Assembly: GCA_947169985.1 (NCBI GenBank)
Contig: CAMVRW010000087.1
Span: 1 to 9,009, forward strand
Source: an uncultured Butyrivibrio sp.
Lineage (GTDB): Bacteria > Bacillota > Clostridia > Lachnospirales > Lachnospiraceae
DNA length: 9,009 bases
Reading direction: 5' to 3'
Under the pieces are notes generated by a model. It did not search any database and was not told the DNA's origin. It was given only the letters and a program-made list of their open reading frames with translations. Both the position numbers and the translations under genes were made by a program. Of this stretch, positions 5,354 through 9,009 are shown piece by piece. The number at the start of each line of letters is the position of its first letter. The first letter of the stretch is position 1.

Positions 5354-6541
5354 ATGGTTAAGACAAGAGAGCTTTATTATGAAGATGCATACACATACAA
5401 ATTTGATGCCATGGTTCTTTCCTGCAAAGAAGGGAAGGGTGGCACTTTTTTTGTGATTCTGGACCAGACAGCCTTTTTCCCGGAGCAGGGTGGACAAAGC
5501 TCTGACGTAGGCGTTATAGAGGATGAAAATGGCACCAGTATCAAGGTGACACACACTTCTATAAAGGATGGAATCATAACCCACGTGACAGATGCACCTC
5601 TCCGGGAAGGCACAAAGGTTACCGGCAGGATCGACTGGGGACACAGGTTTTCCAATATGCAGCAGCATACCGGGGAACATATCTTTTCCGGGATCGTGCA
5701 CTCTGAGTTTGGCTATGACAATGTGGGCTTTCACCTAAGCGACTCTGAGGTCACCATGGACTACAGTGGGCCTCTAAACGCAGATGACATCAAGGCTCTG
5801 GAGATCAAGGCCAACAGGGCTATCTGGGAGAACATTGAGGTTCAGTGCACATTCCCGTCAAAAGAGGAACTGGATAAGCTTGAATACAGAAGCAAGAAGG
5901 AACTTACCGGCGATGTGAGGATCGTCACCATTCCGGGGTATGATGTCTGCGCCTGCTGTGCACCACATGTAAGCACAACTGCAGAGATAGGATTCCTTAA
6001 GGTTGTTTCCTTCCAGGCCTACAAGGGCGGAGTAAGGGTCAGCATCCTCTGTGGCAAAAGAGCTTTAGGCTATATTCAGGATGAACACGATATCCTGTCA
6101 GAGATTTCAAGAAGCCTTACAACCTCAGCAGATAAAGTCATGGATTCTGTGACTAAGATGAGAGAAGAAAACCATGAGCTTAAGGGGAAACTTATTGAAG
6201 CTCAGGAAAAGCTCTTGGAATATGAACTTCAGGCCATAGATAAGAACCTTTCAGATGTCTTTCTGGTGAAGGATTCCGGAATGGACGGAAATCTTATGAG
6301 AAAGACTGTAAATGCCCTGGCAGCAGAGCATGGCGGATACTGCGGCGTATTCTCCGGAACTGATGAGTCAGGCTACAAGTACATTGTTGCAACCGGAGCT
6401 GAAGGTAAGGAGCTTAAAGCACTTCAGGATGTGCTGAAGGAGAAGTTCGGTGCTAAGGGCGGCGGAAACACTGCCATGATACAGGGGAGCATCGGAGCTG
6501 TTGTGATGGGAGAAGTGCTTTCGGAATTAGGAAAGCTTTAA
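5354..6541 (+). CDS. alanyl-tRNA editing protein (AlaX type with DHHA1 domain)
   Basis: A 395-residue free-standing relative of the AlaRS editing region, expected to hydrolyse Ser-tRNA(Ala) or Gly-tRNA(Ala). Residues 1-90 form the tRNA-synthetase class II-like beta domain, with the FFPEQGGQSSD segment typical of the family. The zinc site is HTGEH (H105, H109) plus C201 and H205 in CACCAPH. Residues 235-260 are a charged coiled coil (KMREENHELKGKLIEAQEKL). Residues 265-395 are a DHHA1 domain with a glycine-rich end (GGGN, then GSIGA). The ATG at 5354 gives MVKTRELYYED, the usual family N-terminus. The ATG at 5345 would add three residues. Neither has a Shine-Dalgarno sequence. The gene opens a tight cluster and is followed 18 nt later by azlC. 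Confidence 0.9.
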   Translation: MVKTRELYYEDAYTYKFDAMVLSCKEGKGGTFFVILDQTAFFPEQGGQSSDVGVIEDENGTSIKVTHTSIKDGIITHVTDAPLREGTKVTGRIDWGHRFSNMQQHTGEHIFSGIVHSEFGYDNVGFHLSDSEVTMDYSGPLNADDIKALEIKANRAIWENIEVQCTFPSKEELDKLEYRSKKELTGDVRIVTIPGYDVCACCAPHVSTTAEIGFLKVVSFQAYKGGVRVSILCGKRALGYIQDEHDILSEISRSLTTSADKVMDSVTKMREENHELKGKLIEAQEKLLEYELQAIDKNLSDVFLVKDSGMDGNLMRKTVNALAAEHGGYCGVFSGTDESGYKYIVATGAEGKELKALQDVLKEKFGAKGGGNTAMIQGSIGAVVMGEVLSELGKL

Positions 6542-6559
6542 GTAGTTGGGAAGAGAAGT

Positions 6560-7303
6560 ATGAAAAGTAGTGCAGGTAGTTTTGAGGAATTTCAGAGGGG
6601 CTGTAAAAATGCCATCCCCATCTGTCTTGGATATATAGCAGTTTCTTTTGCCTTTGGAATTGAGGCCTCCAAGATCGGGATGACAACATTTCAGGCAGCT
6701 ATGACATCTCTTTTAAATGTCACAAGTGCAGGGCAGTTCTCAGCTCTGGAACTTATAGCCAGAAACGGTAGCTTTGTGGAGCTGGCTATATTGCAGTTCA
6801 TTATCAATCTGAGGTACATGCTCATGAGCTGTGCCCTTTCACAAAAGCTTGATCCAAGTATTTCAACGGGCCACAGACTGGGAATTTCCTATGGTGTGAC
6901 CGATGAGATCTTTGCCCTCAGCGTACTTCAAAAGGGTAAGCTCTACCCTGCTTATTCCTATGGACTTATAGTTACCTCCGTATTTGGATGGGTGCTTGGA
7001 ACCACTCTTGGAGCTATCTCCGGACAGATCATGCCACAGCGCCTTATAAGTTGCCTTGGACTGGCGATTTATGGTATGTTTATTGCGATCATTATTCCTG
7101 ATACAAGGATCAACAAGGCTGTACTCGCTGTAGTGGTTTCAGCCATGGGACTGAGCACAGTGTTTACCTTTGCGCCTTTTCTTAAGGACCACATTTCCGG
7201 CGGCTTCAGGATAATTATAATAACAATTGTTGTTTCTGCTTTGGCGGCTGTTTTTGCCCCTATAAAGCATGAAGATAAAGAGGCAGGAGGTAAAGAGACA
7301 TGA
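6560..7303 (+). CDS. azlC: AzlC family branched-chain amino acid permease, large subunit
   Basis: A 247-residue inner-membrane protein, the large subunit of a two-part amino-acid exporter. Family signs are the early GCKNAIPICLGYIAVSFAFGI (14-34, first helix), NLRYMLMSCALS (83-94) and GVTDEIFAL (112-120). Several hydrophobic helices continue to about residue 236, and a charged cytoplasmic tail (KHEDKEAGGKE) ends the protein. AzlC with AzlD exports branched-chain amino acids or their analogues in Bacillus; substrates of distant members vary. The ribosome site is weak (GGGAAG near 6548-6553). The stop overlaps the azlD start by 4 nt, as expected for subunits made together. Confidence 0.92.
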   Translation: MKSSAGSFEEFQRGCKNAIPICLGYIAVSFAFGIEASKIGMTTFQAAMTSLLNVTSAGQFSALELIARNGSFVELAILQFIINLRYMLMSCALSQKLDPSISTGHRLGISYGVTDEIFALSVLQKGKLYPAYSYGLIVTSVFGWVLGTTLGAISGQIMPQRLISCLGLAIYGMFIAIIIPDTRINKAVLAVVVSAMGLSTVFTFAPFLKDHISGGFRIIIITIVVSALAAVFAPIKHEDKEAGGKET

Positions 7304-7611
7304 GCAGAGTTTACCTTTACATCCTGTTGATGGCAGTAGTTACCTATCTTATCAGGTCACTGCCGCTGACTCTTATAAGAAAAGAGATAAAGAGCAATTT
7401 TATCAGGTCCTTCCTGTATTATGTGCCCTATGCCACCCTGGCAGCCATGACATTTCCTGCTATTTTGGGAGCAACCAATTATGTGGTATCATCTCTTGTG
7501 GGTTTTGCAGTAGCTCTTTTCCTGGCCTTTAATAAAAAGAGTCTTCTGACTGTTGCAGGATTTGCCTGCGGAGCAGCTTTTATAGTTGAACTTATCATAG
7601 ATTTCATCTGA
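7300..7611 (+). CDS. azlD: AzlD family branched-chain amino acid transport protein, small subunit
   Basis: A 103-residue protein with about four membrane helices (near 4-20, 37-57, 62-78, 82-102) and the family's [11 protein letters not shown] at 15-25. It is the small partner of AzlC. AGGAGG at 7285-7290 lies 9 nt before the ATG, inside the end of azlC, and the ATGA overlap implies coupled translation. Full family length, with no sign of damage. Confidence 0.92.
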   Translation: MSRVYLYILLMAVVTYLIRSLPLTLIRKEIKSNFIRSFLYYVPYATLAAMTFPAILGATNYVVSSLVGFAVALFLAFNKKSLLTVAGFACGAAFIVELIIDFI

Positions 7612-7631
7612 TAAAGAAAGGAACTGGATTT

Positions 7632-8171
7632 ATGCGTATTGGAATGGGATACGATGTACATAAACTGGTAGAAGGAAGAGATCTCATTATGGGAGGCGTT
7701 AAGATCCCTTATGAAAAGGGACTTCTGGGCCACTCAGATGCTGACGTACTCCTACACGCCATAATGGATGCCCTTCTTGGAGCAGCAGCTTTGGGAGATA
7801 TCGGAAAGCACTTCCCGGACACTGATCCTAAGTACAAGGGAGCTGATTCAATAGCTCTTTTAAAAGAAGTGGGCACCATGCTTGATAAGAATCATTTCGT
7901 CATCGAGAACATTGATGCGACTATCATTGCACAGGCTCCTAAAATGAGGCCTTTCATCGATGAGATGAGGATAAACATAGCCCAAGCCCTGAGAATTGAG
8001 ATGTCTCAGGTTAATGTCAAGGCTACAACCGAGGAGGGCCTTGGATTTACAGGCTCTGGGGAAGGAATTTCATCACAGGCGATATGTCTTTTAACTAATC
8101 CCATGGATGCCTACAGTTCGGTGATGAATGCTGACGGTTGCGGACGATGTCAGGGCTGTGACAGAGGGTGA
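7632..8171 (+). CDS. ispF: 2-C-methyl-D-erythritol 2,4-cyclodiphosphate synthase
   Basis: Catalyses ring closure of CDP-methylerythritol 2-phosphate to the cyclodiphosphate in the non-mevalonate (MEP) isoprenoid pathway; the family works as a trimer in the cytoplasm. Metal ligands D8 and H10 (GYDVH) and H42 (DVLLH) are intact, as are GHSDAD (33-38), HFPDTD and the C-terminal [15 protein letters not shown]. The usual enzyme ends near residue 159 (ICLL). Here about 20 further residues follow, with the cysteine cluster CGRCQGC. The start has AAAGGAA at 7617-7623, 8 nt upstream. It lies 20 nt after azlD and 36 nt before cysS, so it is likely co-transcribed. No ispD is visible. Confidence 0.96.
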   Translation: MRIGMGYDVHKLVEGRDLIMGGVKIPYEKGLLGHSDADVLLHAIMDALLGAAALGDIGKHFPDTDPKYKGADSIALLKEVGTMLDKNHFVIENIDATIIAQAPKMRPFIDEMRINIAQALRIEMSQVNVKATTEEGLGFTGSGEGISSQAICLLTNPMDAYSSVMNADGCGRCQGCDRG

Positions 8172-8207
8172 AAAGAGTTTCAGGAAAGGATTTTTGGGAA
8201 ATTAACT

Positions 8208-9009
8208 ATGGCAGAGAAGTTTGAGTTTTACAATTCACTTACTAGAAAGATCGATGAGTTCGTTCCAAACGAACCTGGAAAGGTCTCCATGTACACTTGC
8301 GGACCTACCGTTTATCATTTTGCTCATATTGGAAATATCAGAACCTACATCATGCAGGATGCGCTTATAAAGGCTTTGGAGTACGCAGGCTATGAAGTTA
8401 AGCGTGTCATGAACATCACTGATGTGGGACATCTTTCATCTGATGCAGATACCGGAGAGGACAAGATGCTTGCCGGTGCAAAGCGAGAGCACAAGAGTGT
8501 TATGGAGATTGCGAAGTTCTATACAGATGCTTTCTTCAAAGATTTTGAGGCTGTTGGTAATAAAAAACCAGATGTTATAGAACCAGCAACTAACTGCATT
8601 CCTGAGTTTATTCACATGATCGAGGTGCTTCTCGAGAAGGGATATGCTTATCAGGCCGGCGGAAATGTGTACTTTGACACAAGTAAGCTTGATGACTACT
8701 ATGTATTCTCTTCAGCAATTGAGAAGGAACAGCTTGAGGTTGGTGTAAGAGATGACGTTGAGGAGGATGTGAACAAGAAGAACAAGACAGACTTCGTTCT
8801 CTGGTTCACCAAGTCAAAGTTTGAGGACCAGGCTCTTAAGTGGGACAGCCCATGGGGCGTTGGATACCCAGGCTGGCACATTGAGTGCTCATGCATTTCC
8901 ATGAAGCATCTTGGAGAGAAGCTTGATATCCACTGCGGCGGAGTTGACAATATGTTCCCTCATCACACCAATGAGATTGCCCAGTCTGAGAGCTATCTTG
9001 GACACAAGT
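8208..9009 (+). CDS. cysS: cysteinyl-tRNA synthetase, 3' end beyond window
   Basis: The first 267 codons of the enzyme that charges tRNA-Cys. The class I HIGH-type signature is HIGN (40-43) after the zinc-binding CGPTVY (C31). The other zinc ligands are C227 in WHIECSC, H252 and E256 in PHHTNE, with the same C-to-H and H-to-E spacing as the E. coli enzyme. The KMSKS loop and the anticodon-binding domain would lie past position 9009. The ribosome site is weak (GGGAA about 7 nt before the ATG). The reading frame is open to the end with no break, so it is partial only because the window stops. It follows ispF closely, a common Firmicute order. Confidence 0.96.
   Translation, partial: MAEKFEFYNSLTRKIDEFVPNEPGKVSMYTCGPTVYHFAHIGNIRTYIMQDALIKALEYAGYEVKRVMNITDVGHLSSDADTGEDKMLAGAKREHKSVMEIAKFYTDAFFKDFEAVGNKKPDVIEPATNCIPEFIHMIEVLLEKGYAYQAGGNVYFDTSKLDDYYVFSSAIEKEQLEVGVRDDVEEDVNKKNKTDFVLWFTKSKFEDQALKWDSPWGVGYPGWHIECSCISMKHLGEKLDIHCGGVDNMFPHHTNEIAQSESYLGHK

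Noticed and set aside
5241..5456. Plus-strand open frame of 71 codons starting within the three-way-junction element
   Set aside because: Its latter half is a frame-shifted reading of the alaX-type gene. There is no ribosome site and its first codons fall in paired palindromic sequence.
5237..5734. Minus-strand open frame of 165 codons across the alaX start and the three-way junction
   Set aside because: It overlaps a well-supported gene and structured DNA, and the predicted protein has no recognisable domain or start signal.

Overview
The window looks like chromosomal DNA from a low-to-mid GC Gram-positive bacterium. The closest fit is Lachnospiraceae, possibly Butyrivibrio or a relative. 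This rests on gene content and protein style (a 7TM-EAL protein, a CarD-like regulator, an AlaX protein with a DHHA1 domain, azlCD, and ispF next to cysS), on strong AGGAGG ribosome sites, and on near-consensus SigA-type promoters. The assignment is an inference from sequence style, not from a database search.

Layout. 8-81 (minus): an elongator-type tRNA-Met(CAU) gene with its own strong promoter at 123-151. 249-1553: an intracellular GH13 alpha-glucan hydrolase. 1554-1571: an exact 18-nt inverted copy of part of the tRNA gene, directly after the hydrolase stop codon. 1586-4509: a promoter followed by a three-gene unit: a 7TM protein with a degenerate GGDEF and an intact EAL phosphodiesterase domain, a small unknown protein whose start overlaps the EAL stop, and a RimJ/RimL-like acetyltransferase. 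4546-5172: a self-contained carD-like regulator with promoter, strong ribosome site and an intrinsic terminator whose loop is the stop codon. 5173-5302: a non-coding block that folds almost completely into a three-way junction. 5338-9009: a likely operon of an alanyl-tRNA editing protein, azlC, azlD, ispF and cysS (cut by the window end), with gaps of 18, -4, 20 and 36 nt.

How the genes fit together. The right half links amino-acid handling (clearing mischarged Ala-tRNA, azlCD amino-acid export, cysteine charging) with isoprenoid precursor synthesis. The ispF-cysS adjacency is common in Firmicutes. The left half is a set of separate units: glucan breakdown, cyclic-di-GMP turnover and a global RNA-polymerase-binding regulator. 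No phage, insertion sequence or CRISPR array is visible. No gene-free stretch exceeds 300 bases; the longest is 5159-5353, which holds the terminator tail, the three-way-junction element and a promoter.

The signals most worth a second look are the 130-nt three-way-junction element, the inverted tRNA fragment beside the GH13 gene, two promoters placed so that their mRNAs would begin at or next to the AUG (leaderless), and a cysteine-rich tail on IspF.
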